Shown: positions 1-11,779 of the stretch, piece by piece
Numbering within the stretch: the stretch's first letter is position 1
How the letters are laid out: every line of letters starts with the position of its first letter
From: Gnetum montanum
Lineage: Eukaryota; Streptophyta; Gnetopsida; Gnetales; Gnetaceae
Assembly (NCBI GenBank): GCA_015680685.1
Contig: MNCI01030156.1
Coordinates: 243,063-307,062, forward strand
Direction of reading: 5' to 3'
DNA: 64,000 nucleotides
Program-made: the position numbers and the translations under genes
Notes under the pieces: model-generated
Told to the model about the DNA's origin: nothing
Seen by the model: only the letters and a program-made list of their open reading frames with translations
Database searches by the model: none

Positions 1-2535
1 TAAATTAGGGGGCTTCCTAGATCTGTTAATTTCTAGGGAAGAGAACTTGCTTTGATCTAGTCAATCACAGCATGTGTGAGCATGACTGTCTAGACGTTGG
101 AGTGCGGAGGAGCGGAGGACTGCTTGGGCAGTATGATGGTAGAGGAATTGGTAGGTTCAAAGGTATTGGCCACAAACATAGGTAAGGATGTGTTCAGATT
201 ATTATTGGGCAAAAAAAAAGGATGTTTGCATTGTTTGGGTTCCGAACCACTTTTCTGAGGTTCCGGTCGTAAGTTAACAACCCTTGTAGTGTTTCTTTGC
301 TATGGCTATGATGGTATTTCTTCCTGCATGGATGGAGAAGGTAGAAACTAAGTGGAATGGTATGGAGGAGTGATAGAAGAAGGTGACGGAGGGTAGAAGA
401 GATGTGGATTTGTCCCCATGGGTGATGGAGATGGATGTCTAAAATATTTAGGGGGATGGTAGTAATTGGAAAAGGCCGCATGACTAGAAGAGTCTCTTAG
501 AGAGACTGGTTGCTGAACATAGTACCCATAGGGATCTGATTACTTGTAAGGGTACTGCTGCCTTAGATGTGGCATCCCCCACACTTGTGGTTGCTACCAC
601 TGTTGGAAGTATTCATATGGTTGCGAGGGCATTCCACTTGGATAATATCCTTGCTATTGTTGGTGGAATCACCTGGGGTTTCCTTGTGGATAAGGTAACC
701 TTCGGGGTGTCTGCCGCTACGCCAAACGAGGGTTCAAGGCATACACCCCAAACTCTTGAAGGTGTGACACCATAGGACAACATCCCTTAGGATGCTCATA
801 TTGGAATATGCCACATCCATCATCCTCCTCGGTGTCAGAGTCTACAACCTACTCTACTACAACAACTTTTCCCTTACCCTTATGTAGGGCACGTTCAGCT
901 CCCTTCTTCCTACACCAATCATGATCACTACCTTGTTCTTTGGACTCTTTTGCAATTTTCAATATACTTTGGAATTTCTCATCCAAAGAGTCCCACATTT
1001 TATCCACCTTTGTCGATATTTCAAATGCAAACTTTTGTAATGGAAAAGTCTTCCAATTCACTGCTGCTTCTAGTAGTGACTCATCCTCCTCATCACAAAA
1101 TCGGACCTCCCTCTTCCTAAGGGAAGGATCTTAGTTAAATTCTTTTACATTCTCTTTTTTCTGAGTTCTCCTTCTTCCTTGATCACCTGATCAATGAGGT
1201 GTTGCAACTGATGGGCCCTTAGCTCAAGCAATCTTCCCGTGGCATACACACCAAGGGTCTTTTGCATTTCAAAATGAAGCCCATCAATAATGTGGCGAAG
1301 GTGTGCCCACTGAGAGTAACCATGACCAAGGCACCAATGTAACAATGAGTAATACCTACTCATGGAGGCATCCAAGGGTTCATGATTCTCTTGTTTACAT
1401 CCTTGGATCTGTCGTCTCAGATTCGCCACTTTAGAGTACATTTGATATTTGTCATTAAAGATTTCAAGCATCGTAATCCATCTTTTAATTGATTCTAGCT
1501 CCAAGGACCAGTACCAACTTTTAGCTTCTTTGATGAGTGTGCAATGGAACAACTTCAACCATTGCTAATCATTATCAATGTTTTGTAGGGTGCAGGCATC
1601 ATGGAACGCCTGCAGGTGGGTCTTTGGATCACAGTTGTATCCCCCTTCAAATCTAGGGATGTTGTTCATATCAACACGCTTGATCTAACTATCCTTCATG
1701 TGCCTACTTGGAATGTGAACTGCCTCTGCAATTTGGAGCATGCTCTGAGTAGCTAACAATGGCTCGTCTGAATCATAGTCCTATTGGGGACTATGACCTC
1801 TATGACAATTTCAGCTACCCCTTCTTTCATGCTGGCAAGGGCCACACGATTGGTCGCGTGCTTCCTCACGTTGTCCCCTTCGAACCTGTTTACCACTGTC
1901 CTTTCTCTCCAACCTTCCCTTGTTATGCTTAGAGCTTGAGCTGGATGAAGGTGTAGGAGAGGTGGAGGATGAAGAAGAATGAGAGGCATCGCCACCGCTT
2001 TGGTGGTGATCTCCCCATCTACCCTGGTGATGGCCGTGGTCATCTCTTCCAGCTTTGCTATGTGACCCGCCATCCCCTTGAGGATCATGGTCACTTAGAG
2101 GTTTATTTTGAATGACTGATTGGAGGATCTGCGGCCCCAGGTGAAGTTCGATTGAATGGGTATCATGAAATACAGGATCCTTGTCGTCTTACAGCCCTTG
2201 CAAGAATAAGGGGTTGGTGAATTGCTTTCTCTTCTACTATTCATATCTCTCTGCTTGCTACTGATCTCTTGTCTCTTGAGCCTCCATAGGATGATAATCC
2301 TGGTAGTCATGGTCCTCCATGACATAATCCGCCACCCGATCCTTGATGCCCAATCTACCAGATTGTGATATAGCATCGCAGGAGCTGCTTGGTCGGGTGG
2401 TAACATAATGCTACCCTCCATGTCCCACCATTGAAGATGCTCATCCTGATGTAGGATGAATGTGAAATCAAGGACATATTCTTGACATTCTTGCGGCATC
2501 GGTGGTTCAAATGCATCTCTCCTATGAGAAGACAT
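1..2535 (-). pseudogene. Decayed gag (into protease) of element E
   Basis: Translation would start at 2535 with MSSHRRDAFEPP, about 150 bp inside the primer site. The best piece is the gag core at 1558-1145 (137 codons), with the capsid-type stretch EAKSWYWSLELESIKRW and a downstream FNDKYQMYSK. A zinc-knuckle-like segment ending HPKGCCP lies near 780-810. The last ~100 bases enter the linker before protease. Frameshifts and stops interrupt it throughout, so it cannot make a working capsid protein. It matches the gag regions of A, B and C in order and content. Confidence 0.8.
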
Positions 2536-2682
2536 GTTGGACGTTAGATGGTCCATATAATCGATGTACCTTACAATTAACTTAAGTTTGCCTAGTGTGC
2601 GTAAATATTTCTACCCTGGGTCCATTCCAACGACTTAAATGATAATTTCACTAAGGTCAGATGACACATGTAAGACTAATAG

Positions 2683-2700
2683 TCCCTGGCAACGACGGTA
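2683..2700 (-). other. Primer-binding site, tRNA-Asp type (element E)
   Basis: The plus strand reads TCCCTGGCAACGACGGTA. It matches 14 of 18 bases of the 3' end of plant tRNA-Asp(GUC), TCCCCGGCAACGGCGCCA, which I recall from known tRNA sequences. It sits one base inside the LTR, where reverse transcription would be primed. tRNA-Asp priming is usual for the Athila and Tat lineages. Confidence 0.8.
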
Positions 2701-2701
2701 A

Positions 2702-3590
2702 TGATGAGCGGCTAGGTATCCCTATGTTCAACCATATGAATCATGAGCATTCACACATGACTCGGTTGAAATCCGCAGACTGTAAGCACTTAACATACAT
2801 CAGACTTCTAACTAGTGAAATCTTGGGTTAGAATGGTCATTATCATCCTAATCTCACTTATGAGGTTCTGTTTACGTTGGTTAAGTGAGATTAAGGCTAA
2901 TGATTTTTATACCTTTTTAATTATCTTTTTGGCAACTAATCATTTCAGAAAATAAGGATAGAATATTAATTAATCTAAAAATTATCTTAATCTAAATCTT
3001 AACTATTCCTATCATAAGTATCTGATCCCATCTTCTGAGTACATTCTGAGCATTGCCTAACACTTTTGGGTTACCAGACGTTAAGCGTCATTGGGCTTAC
3101 CAAGTGTTTGGGTTATGTTTGAGATGGTCATACTTATGTCTTAACGAACTACGAATGAACAATAATGATTGAGATTATAATAATGAAAACATAAGTAATT
3201 AACAAGTAAATAATAAAGCATAAATAAGTAATTAATAAAGCATAAACATATTAAACTATTAAATGCATGAAATAACTAGGTCCAAATGATGCAAGGAATG
3301 CTTGAACAGTTCGTCTTTATTGCCGTCATGACAATGGGCTCAGATACATCAATGCTCGAATAAAGATCTGATCACTTTTCTTACACCTGCTACGGGCACT
3401 TGGAAAATATTCTATCTCTTGCAGGAACAAACTGCAAGAGCTTTGCTACAACTACTCAAAAAGATGGATAAATGAGGCGGAAGGCCCTTATATTTATAGG
3501 CTAGGAAGGGTGGCTGCATAAATGGGGCCACGTCGACATAGCAGCGTATACGTGGCCCAGTCGACGCATTGACTAAATGACACTTCATCA
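2702..3590 (-). repeat. 5' LTR of element E
   Basis: An 889-bp LTR. On the plus strand it begins TGATGAGCGGCTAGGTATCC and ends TTCATCA, giving the TGATGA/TCATCA inverted ends shared by all Athila-like LTRs in this window. A TATA box (TATAAATA on the minus strand, 3491-3498) lies about 95 bp from the upstream end, so U3 is short. The body aligns by eye with the LTRs of B and C, including the block 'cctaacaC...ggttaccag' near 3055-3080. Confidence 0.88.
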
Positions 3591-3599
3591 ACGAATCAC

Positions 3600-4565
3600 A
3601 GCTTTGTTACTATTTTTACTAATATAAAATTTTTAATTGCTTATTGGAACACATGAAAGAGATAATCTTTGACAATGACCCAATGCTTATTAAAATTTCA
3701 ATTGGAAAAACATCAAATCTTGAACCTTTACTATAAGCCAAATTAAAAAGTATTTCTTTGATTTATTTCATTATAATTTTTATTTTAAAAATAATTTGGT
3801 ATGATTCTATTATAAGATGAGAAATATGCATACTAGAAGCCTTGAAGATTTTAAGGCTAAAACCTTTAGACGAAAAAAAAAGAAAAATAATTTGCTAAAA
3901 AGCTATCAATAGTCAATATTTGTAGTGATGGAATCATTTATATAAAGCAATTATAGTATAGGTACTTGATGATTTCCTTAGATATATTTAATAAAATTCT
4001 TACATAATTTATCTTTAATTTTTTGCCAAGCCATGCAACTTTTAGTAAGAACACTTTTAGCTTCAAAAGAATTCTAAAATTATTTATCATAATGAGCTTT
4101 AGCCAAGGCTTTTTGAGTTTCAAAATCAAAGGAATTTTGGTCTAAAAAATCTATATTTTCTTAACAAATTCTGTAATCTCTTCTTCAACTTGGTACTTTC
4201 ACATAGAAAATTGATTTCCAAATCATCTAGCATAATTTCTAACTCTACAAGTAGTTCATCTTTACCAATTAATCCAACCAATATTACCAATAGTTTTGTT
4301 TGTTTGTTTATTTGGATTTTTCATTTGCAACCCACAAAGACTTTAAAATAGTTTCCCACTAGGTCCTATGAACAGATTAGCATGCATATGAAAAAGATCC
4401 TAGTTTTGACAGGAGGAAGAATTAATCTTAGAGAAAAAATAATAATAGGAAAATGTTCTAATAAAGTAGCATCTGTATGTACTTCTACTTGTAGGCTTTC
4501 AAAAAAATAAGTAGATATGTAAAATCTATTAAGTTGATAATAAATTTTATTATCTCCTTGTTGAT
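3600..4565 (-). mobile_element. L1-type LINE remnant, distal segment
   Basis: AT-rich decayed sequence. Read on the minus strand at 4280-3940 it gives fragments resembling the region after the endonuclease domain of plant L1 elements: FRPNSFDFE, then QKALAKAHYD, then CMAWQKIKDKL. Identity is supported mainly by the clear endonuclease motif at 5393-5956, of which this is the continuation once the solo LTR at 4566-5387 is removed. No reverse transcriptase motif could be read. 3600-3930 shows nothing further. Confidence 0.45.
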
Positions 4566-5387
4566 TGATGAAGCATATTTCTTCATCTTCTCTGATGTTG
4601 AGTATTCAATGTCAATGCCTAGATGCAACGTTGGATATCCGATGTCATGGGGTATACACTAGCCTATAAATATAGCACTTAGGCTCATGATTTTTAGATA
4701 GTTTTTTAGTCAAAGTAGCGAAGCTCTTGTAGTTTGTCTCCTTTAAAGTTAGAATATTTTTTGAGTGCCTACAGTAGAAGTTTGAGTGTATACAGATCTT
4801 TGTTCAAACATTGATGTACTTGAGCACAGTAGTGTGATGAGAATAAAAATGAACGTTTTTGACAATCCTTGCAACACTAAGAATATATTAATGTTTTCTT
4901 TAGCGCACTTTATTTTTATGAACTTTAGTTTAATGCATTTTAATTAAGTAATTAATTTCCAAAACGTTCTCAACAAAAGCACGACCACTTCGAGCATATA
5001 TATAGTGCTTGATAACCCAACAATGCTTAATGTTTGGTGACCCAGCAACATTATATGTGTTCAAGAAAGTGGGATGGATACTTATGTTAGGATAGCTAGG
5101 TAGTAGATAAATTGGATCTTAAATCACTCTACCTTTCATTATTGTTGTAGGAAAGTAAAATTATAAAACATAAAATGAGAAAAATCATGTATCTCAATTA
5201 CATGTAAACCATATCCTTGAGCTTCACAAGTGTAGTTGGGAAGACAAAGAACGTTCTCAACATCCATTTCACTTCCTAGAAGAACTAGTGCACTAGAGAA
5301 CTATAGGTCCATAGAATTCGACCAGATCATGCGTAAATGCCTTAGTGATTTGTATGGTTGTGCATACAGGTACCACGCCACTCATCA
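4566..5387 (+). mobile_element. Solo LTR of an Athila-like element
   Basis: It begins TGATGAAGCATATTTC and ends CCACTCATCA, flanked by a perfect 5-bp target duplication TTGAT (4561-4565 and 5388-5392). No internal region is present, so the element was lost by recombination between its LTRs. A TATA box TATAAATA lies at 4665-4672, preceded by GGATATCC, a relict of the palindrome seen intact at 63791-63866. The R/U5 part matches the LTR at 63764 (AGTAGCGAAGCTCT). It splits the LINE remnant and is therefore younger than it. Confidence 0.93.
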
Positions 5388-5392
5388 TTGAT

Positions 5393-5956
5393 AATTATGT
5401 TAATTATATTTCTCTCATTTGAATGATATGGGAATAAAGAGTTAACATTACAAAGAAAATATTTTTCTTAAAATTACATTAATGTTTTATTTTCTTAAAA
5501 AGACATATAAGGAGGAAGATCACAACCTTTATCTAAATAAATTTCAACCATATTGAAATCACCTCCAATAATCCAAGGAACTTTAATTAGAAATTGAAGA
5601 TATCCTAAAACTCTCATTGATATTTGAAATTATTAGGAGCATAAATATTATAAAGTCCAAATTCTACTTTTCACTATCACAAATAATTCAAATTACTCTC
5701 CCAAGATTATCAATTCCAAAATTCAAAGCTCTTGTAGTCTATCAACTAGAATAGCAACCCTACCTTTATTGATTTCATGAGGAGAAAAAAAATAATTTAG
5801 TTCTTTAAAATGAATTTACTAAAAAAAATTAATATTATCTACTAAAATGTTATTATTTTGTAGGAAAATAAAATCTAGAGATAAATGCTAGTTTGAAAAA
5901 TACTTCCTAACATTCTTTGCTCATAACTTATCAAAAATGTCATAAACATTAATGGT
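5393..5956 (-). mobile_element. L1-type LINE remnant, endonuclease part
   Basis: On the minus strand between about 5800 and 5510 one frame reads FFSPHEINKGRVAILVD, then, with stops, NIYAPN-like sequence, then VPWIIGGDFNMVEIYLDKG. IGGDFN is a hallmark of the apurinic-type endonuclease of L1 retrotransposons, which nicks target DNA to prime reverse transcription. The domain is broken by stops. It is truncated at 5956 by insertion of element A and separated from its other half by the solo LTR. Confidence 0.75.
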
Positions 5957-6886
5957 TTATAAAGCATCAAAGTGTCGCATCGATGGGCCCCCATTGATAT
6001 GGCCTCATCGACAAGTCCCTGTCAACATGTCCTTGTCTATGTGATGTTACCTCATCAACAAGGCTACATCAATGTAGCATTTATTGTGGTTATGGGATCC
6101 CATCAATGTAGATCCTCAATAAAGTCTATAAATACACACTTACCAACTGTGTTTATGGGAGGTCTTATCATAGTTGTAGTAGAGCTCTTATAGTTTTGTC
6201 ATTTGAGAGTTAGAATCTGTCTCTGAGTGTCTGCAGCAAGAGTCAAAAAGTGTACGGATCTTTATTCGAGCATTGATGTATCAAGCATAGTAGTGTGAAT
6301 GGCAACAAAGATGAGCCTTTTGATCAAACCTTGTAGCACTTGGAATAGATTAATAATTTATTTTTGCATTTATTGTCTTCATTTATTATGTAATTAATTA
6401 AGCTAAACTAAAATTCAATTGATTAATTAAGTAATTAAGCTAAATAAATTAAACACATAAGTACAGTCACTTCAAGCATAACATACAACACTTGGTAATC
6501 CTAGAAGCGCTTAACACTTAGTAGCCTAGTAGTGTTGCATGCGTTCAGGATGTGTATAGAAAGTGGGACTGGATACTTATGTTAGGATTAGTTAAAGATT
6601 AATTAATTAGTTAGATTAAATTAGCTAATAAATTACTTCATTTCTCTATTTTAAAGCACCAAGAACATAAAACATACAATAATAAAAATCATATGCCTTG
6701 ATGACACTTAACCATACATTTGTATATCACAAGTGTAATTGGGAAGACAATGAATGACTGTTTAGGAAAATTTACTTTTGAGAGTCTAGTGTACTAGAAG
6801 ACATAGAGTCCATAGAATTTCACTGGATCATGCATGAACATTTAGTGATTCGTATGGTTGAGTGTAGGGGTACTTGTCACTCATCA
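5957..6886 (+). repeat. 5' LTR of element A
   Basis: Ends in CACTCATCA at 6886 directly before the primer site. The first bases are decayed (TTATAAAGCATC against TGATGAGCATC in the 3' LTR). TATA box TATAAATA is at 6127-6134. U3 carries repeated ATCGATG/CATTGATG/CATCAATG words between 5978 and 6115, different from the GATATC palindromes of B and C, so A belongs to another LTR subfamily. Confidence 0.88.
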
Positions 6887-6887
6887 T

Positions 6888-6905
6888 TGGCACTGTTGCA
6901 AAGGA
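6888..6905 (+). other. Primer-binding site, tRNA-Asp type (element A)
   Basis: TGGCACTGTTGCAAAGGA, against the expected complement of plant tRNA-Asp, TGGCGCCGTTGCCGGGGA. 13 of 18 match and all but one difference is a transition of the CpG-decay type. It lies one base after the LTR end. Confidence 0.75.
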
Positions 6906-7042
6906 CATTTTTTTTGTATGAAATGTGAGCTATCTAGGTTTAGAAAACATCATTAACATCATTAGATGAACCCTAAGGTCAAAATCATTCTCATCATAAA
7001 TATAATTACATAAGCACACTAATATTTTATTTGTATTTCAAA

Positions 7043-9280
7043 ATGTCTTCCTCTCATAGGTGCTATGATAATAAACCACCAATCCTTTAAGAATGCAAGG
7101 TGGTGTATACTCATCCAGATGAGTATGTGTCTAACTTTACTATATCCTACATCAGGAAGAACAACTATGATGGAAACATATGGAAGGCAACATTGTAATG
7201 CCTCTCGATTGATCTTTTCTTGAGATGTTGCTTTAAACTCTTAGGAGGTTGGACATCTAGGATTTTCAAGAGGAGTACGTTGTGCATGATTATGACTACT
7301 AGGACTATCGTCCCACTAAAACACAACGTAGGAGAGATCAAAACTAGAAGAAGCACCATCAGATCATGAAGGGGAAATGATTCACCAATCCCTTGTTCCT
7401 GCTTAACCTATATGACAATGAGGATCCTTCCTCTTGGGGTTCTCAACATGATGATTCTTCACCCCTTGTTATTGGTAATGGGGATGCAACCCTAAATCTG
7501 CAATCCACTATAAATAATCTAGGTTTAAGTAAAAATGGAAGTTAAGGCAAGGGCTCCAACATGTGTCAAGATGATAAGAAAACTGACAAACTTAGTCATG
7601 ACAATTTTAGAAGAGTTGGCAAACACCATGATGGTGGCAATCCTCCTCCCTATTTGTCCTCTTCATCTGCATCTTTATCTTCCTCTTCTGGTTCTGACAA
7701 ATGCTGCAAAAAGAACAATTGTAATGAAGGGGAATAACAAGACAACAATGATGATTGTTGAGCCCACCATGAACGAAGGGGTAGTAGAGGACATCATCAA
7801 CATCATCAAAATAAAGATAATGATGAGCCTTTTTTAGTAACTCAAAGCATGTTAAATATTATAGAGGCCATAAAAATTCCAACCAGGCATGTGAAAGATA
7901 ATAGAATCAGATGACTTGGTATGAATAATATTTCTAGATTTAATGGGTTATATAACTCTGATCCATAAACACATCTTTAGGCTTTTCTGAATGCCTGTGC
8001 CTTACCAAATATTAAAAATTATTGGAAAAAATTAAAGCTATTTCCAAGGATAGTCATCAAGGAAGCAAAAAGCTAGTATCGATCCTTAGAGTAGGAATCC
8101 ATCTGTAGGTGAAGTAAAATGCTAGAGTTATTTAATAATAAGTATCAGACATACTCCAGAGTGTCTAATTTGAGAAGGCATATCCAAAGATCAAAGTAAG
8201 GAAACCATGAACCCTTGGATGCTAACATGGATAGATACTATTCTCTCATACACCGATGCTCTAGCCATGGTTATTCTCAGTAAGAACAACTTTGTCATAT
8301 CATAGATGGACTTAGATTGGAAATGAGAAGAACTCTTGGGTCTATGCCCAAGGGAGGCTATCATAAATTAGAGCCCATAAAATTCAAAGGCTAACTAAGA
8401 AAGTAGCAAAGGAAGAAGGAGAGTTAAGTAAATGGGAAAGTACTAAAGAATACAACAGGGAACCTTCCATCAAAAAGAGGGAGGTCCAATTTTGTGATAG
8501 TGAGGAAGAATCACCACTTAATGAGGTGGTGAATAGAAAGGCCTTGTCAATTCAAAAATCTATGTTTGAAATTTTGGCTAAGGTAGAGAAAATGTGGGAT
8601 TTGTTCAATGAAAAATTCCAAATTGCTCTAAAAATCATTGAAGAATCAAGAGAATAGAGTAGTGATCATGATCGTAGGAGGCAGAAACAAGCTAAATGTG
8701 TCTACCAAAAGGATAAGGGCAAGATAACTATAGTAGAGGTTATTGTAAAAACTAAATTAGATGATGATGGTGGATGTGACATCTACCAATATGAACATCC
8801 TAAGGGATGTTACCCTATCATGTCACACTTACAAGAGTTAGGGGTCTATGATCTGAATCTATGACTAGCAAAAAGACAAACACCTAAAAGATTACCTTAT
8901 CCTCCTGGTAGTCCTAGACAGTTCCATTAGCAACAACAATATTATCCAAGTGGAACTCTATTGCAATCATACAAGCAATATCAATAGTGGCACCAACCAT
9001 AGTCATGGGGGATTCCACCACCAAGGTAGCAGTATCCTTATAGGCAACCAAATCCATATGGGTATTACATTCAAAAACCCCTGTCTCCACGTGACTCTTC
9101 TAGTCATGTTTATCCTTTCCAGCATCACTACTACCCTCCCAAATACTATAGAGCTCATTTTTCACATTCCAAGAGGGATACCACATTTTATCCTTATCCT
9201 CCTCCTATTATTGCACCAGTTCCTCCACCCTCAATGCAGATATTACCTACACCATCCATGCAGGGTTAACTTCTAGCCCA
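7043..9280 (+). pseudogene. Decayed gag of element A
   Basis: Starts with MSSSHRCYDNKPP, matching the N-termini of gag in B (34711) and E (2535). The capsid-like core at about 7990-8420 includes remnants of EAKSWYxSLE and FNNKYQ. A basic serine/asparagine-rich stretch lies at 7500-7840, and a zinc-knuckle-like QYEHPKGCYP near 8790 has lost one cysteine to tyrosine. Proline-rich sequence follows to about 9280. There are numerous stops and frameshifts. Confidence 0.75.
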
Positions 9281-9479
9281 GCCATAGTAACACAATGATA
9301 GTAAGGTCATCAATCTACAATCAGTTCATCAATTGAGGGTTCAAAACCACATGATCATAAAAGATCATTCTTCCAAACCAATAGCCCTACTAGGTTCAAA
9401 ACCTCATGCTCATAAAAGATCATTCTTCCAAACCAATAGCTCACTCATGTTGTATCTAATTGGATTTGGATTGGAAACT

Positions 9480-9930
9480 TTCCTAGACAATTAGCTGATC
9501 CTAGGAGTCCTCTTATCTATTTACATATTGCTAGGAATGAACCATGCAAAGCTCTTCTAAATTTAGGTTTTGGTGTGAACTTGATTTCTCATGAGATGTA
9601 TACTACCTAGAACTTACCACCTCTCAAGAAGAGAAATATTAGATTGGAATTGGTAGACCAATCCATTACTATTTCATTGGGGCTAATAGAAGACATTGTG
9701 ACCACTGTCTATGGGTGGTCTTATGTTATCGATTTCCTACTAATCAAGGTTGATAATTTTAAGGGGAACTTCCCAATCATTATGGGAAGGACTTGGCTAA
9801 GCATTATTGATGAAAAAGTGGACATCAATGATCTTTCCCTGGAGATATCTAAGAAAAATGCATTTAGAAAGATCAAGAAGAAAAAATTTCCATGCACCAC
9901 ATACAACGATACAGGGTGTAATTGCGTATA
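9480..9930 (+). pseudogene. Decayed aspartic protease region of element A
   Basis: One frame reads ADPRSPLIYLHIARNEPCKA, then LLNLGFGVNLISHEMYT (about 9555-9605), then a 95-codon open stretch at 9644-9931 containing DFLLIKVDNFKG and IIMGRTWLSIIDEKVDI. This is the retropepsin fold of Athila elements, which cut the Gag-Pol precursor. The expected catalytic Asp of the D-x-G motif is Asn here (LLNLG), while B (LLDLG) and C (LLDSG) keep it, so the enzyme is dead even apart from the stops. Confidence 0.75.
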
Positions 9931-10379
9931 GAAACTTTGGTCAGTGAAATGAGCATCCATTTCTGCATGCAAGCAGTGTGCACATGAAGCAAATATTCAA
10001 AGGTGTCTATACATAGTAGCCACTAAACAAGAGGGAACCTAGTGGCTAACTGTTGATTCTAACAGTGCATGGAACCTACTGAGAGCCTGGAATGCACTTA
10101 TGTCATACGCATGGATGAACTAGAGTAAGTTCATCACTAACTCTTTGATAATGAAAATGATTATATCATTTGGGGAGAGTTGGAGATCCTTGAGAATTTA
10201 AAATAAGAGTCCCTAGAGTTGAAAAATATACCTACCAACCTAGAATATACATTCTTTAAAAATGAAAAAAATACTTAATGCCAAACTTGCTCCTAACTAG
10301 AAAGCAAAACTATAGGAAGTGGTTAATAGATGGCCAACAATCTTTGCTTGGTTATATCCTAAACTCACTAGAATTGATA

Positions 10380-11640
10380 TATGGATATGCCAACATTGCA
10401 TTTACCTGGATCTATCCATGAAGCCATGAGGTAACTATAATGATAGTTAAAGTAAAAATTGAAGCAAATCATAAAATAGGAGATTGAGCAACTGCTTAAG
10501 TGTTCATCTACACCATTGCAGATAGTGAGTGGGTCAACCCACTCATGATAGCACCAAAGAGAGTTGGAAAATGGTGGGTTTGTATAGATTTCAAGCTATT
10601 AAACATGGCAACATTCAAAGATCATTTTCTATTGTTATTGTTGATCAGGTGTTGGACATCATATCTGGGCATTACTATTACAATTTTCTAGATGGTTATA
10701 GTGGCTATGACCAAATCCAAATCACACCAGAGGATTAGGCCAAAAAAACATTCAAAAGTCCCTAGGGGACCTTTGCATATCGCAAGATGCATTTTGATTT
10801 GTATAATGCTCCTACCACTTTCCAACGTCTGGTCTTAAGCATCTTTCAGTACCAATGACTTCTTCACTTATGGTGCTACATTCGAGTAAGCCTTGGATGA
10901 CCTTGAGTAAGTACTAAAAATATGTGTGAAAATAAATTTGTAGCTTAATTTTCAAAAGAGCCATCTCATGATCCATGAAGGCATTGTATTGGAACATACA
11001 ATTTCATAGGAAGGGATCAAGGTAGACCCCAAAAAGATAAGGGTCATCCAAGGAATTACCTGTTAGCCAAAAACTATCAAAGATGTTTGGTCATTCCTTG
11101 GAGACACTAACTACTACCAATGATTTATAGAGAATTCTTCTATGATTGCAAAATCATTGGTTGAGCTAACAAGGAAAGGTGCTCCCTTCATCTGGATCAA
11201 GGAATGTGAAAATGTATTCCATAGCCTCAAGTAGAAGCTCATAGAGACTCTAATTCTATGAGCACCTGACTGGTCCAAATCATATCATGACAAATTCATC
11301 TAACTACACCTTAGGAGCTATGCTTACATAGTTGAACAATAAGAAATGTTCATATTACAACCACTGTATAAGTCAAAGCATTGTGGGTGCATAGTTAAAT
11401 TACATCACCACAAAGAAAGAACTAATGGTAGTAGTGTTTTCTCTAGAGAAGCTCAGGTACTATGTGCTTTTATATAAAGTGTTTATACACACAGACCATA
11501 GTGCCATCCACTTCCTCATGAATAAACCAATTGTGAGCCTTCGTGTTATATGATGGCTAGTGATCTTACAGGAATTTGATCTTACAATGGTAGATCAAAA
11601 GAAAACTAAGAATTTGGTCACTCACCACTTGTCTCAATTA
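10380..11640 (+). pseudogene. Decayed reverse transcriptase and RNase H of element A
   Basis: Begins with remnants of the linker (YPKLTRIDIWICQHCIYL). RT motifs follow: VCIDFKLLNMATFKDHF near 10590, NFLDGYSGYDQIQITPED at about 10683-10736, and LYNAPTTFQRLVLSIFQ near 10800-10850. The F-x-DD catalytic box is disrupted near 10860. An RNase H remnant at about 11390-11640 matches the 'EKFRHYVLGYKVF' and 'HxTDHSAIxFLMNKP' blocks that read openly in element C. Several frameshifts. Gene order RT then RNase H is normal for gypsy elements. Confidence 0.8.
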
Positions 11641-11779
11641 TGATGGAACAATAAAGAGGAGGAAAGGCCACTATCTAATCTATCTCTTGATGAACTTTTC
11701 TTTTCTAGTGTAATAAATGATAAAATTCCCACAGAACCAAAATGGTATAATGACATCCTCAGTTATCTTCTTGCTTAGG

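Larger units (their letters stand above)
1..3590 (-). mobile_element. Athila-like Ty3/gypsy retrotransposon E, 5' part
   Basis: The 5' LTR (2702-3590), the primer-binding site (2683-2700) and a decayed gag (2535 down to the window start) lie in order on the minus strand. The pol region and 3' LTR would lie left of the window. Lineage follows from the tRNA-Asp primer site and from gag similarity to elements A, B and C here, whose pol is Athila-type. The bases after the LTR, ACGAA at 3591-3595, would be the target duplication, but its partner is outside the window. Confidence 0.85.

Noticed and set aside
194-481. Minus-strand open frame of 95 codons
   Set aside because: Lies within the decayed gag of element E in a different frame from the alignable one; no motif.
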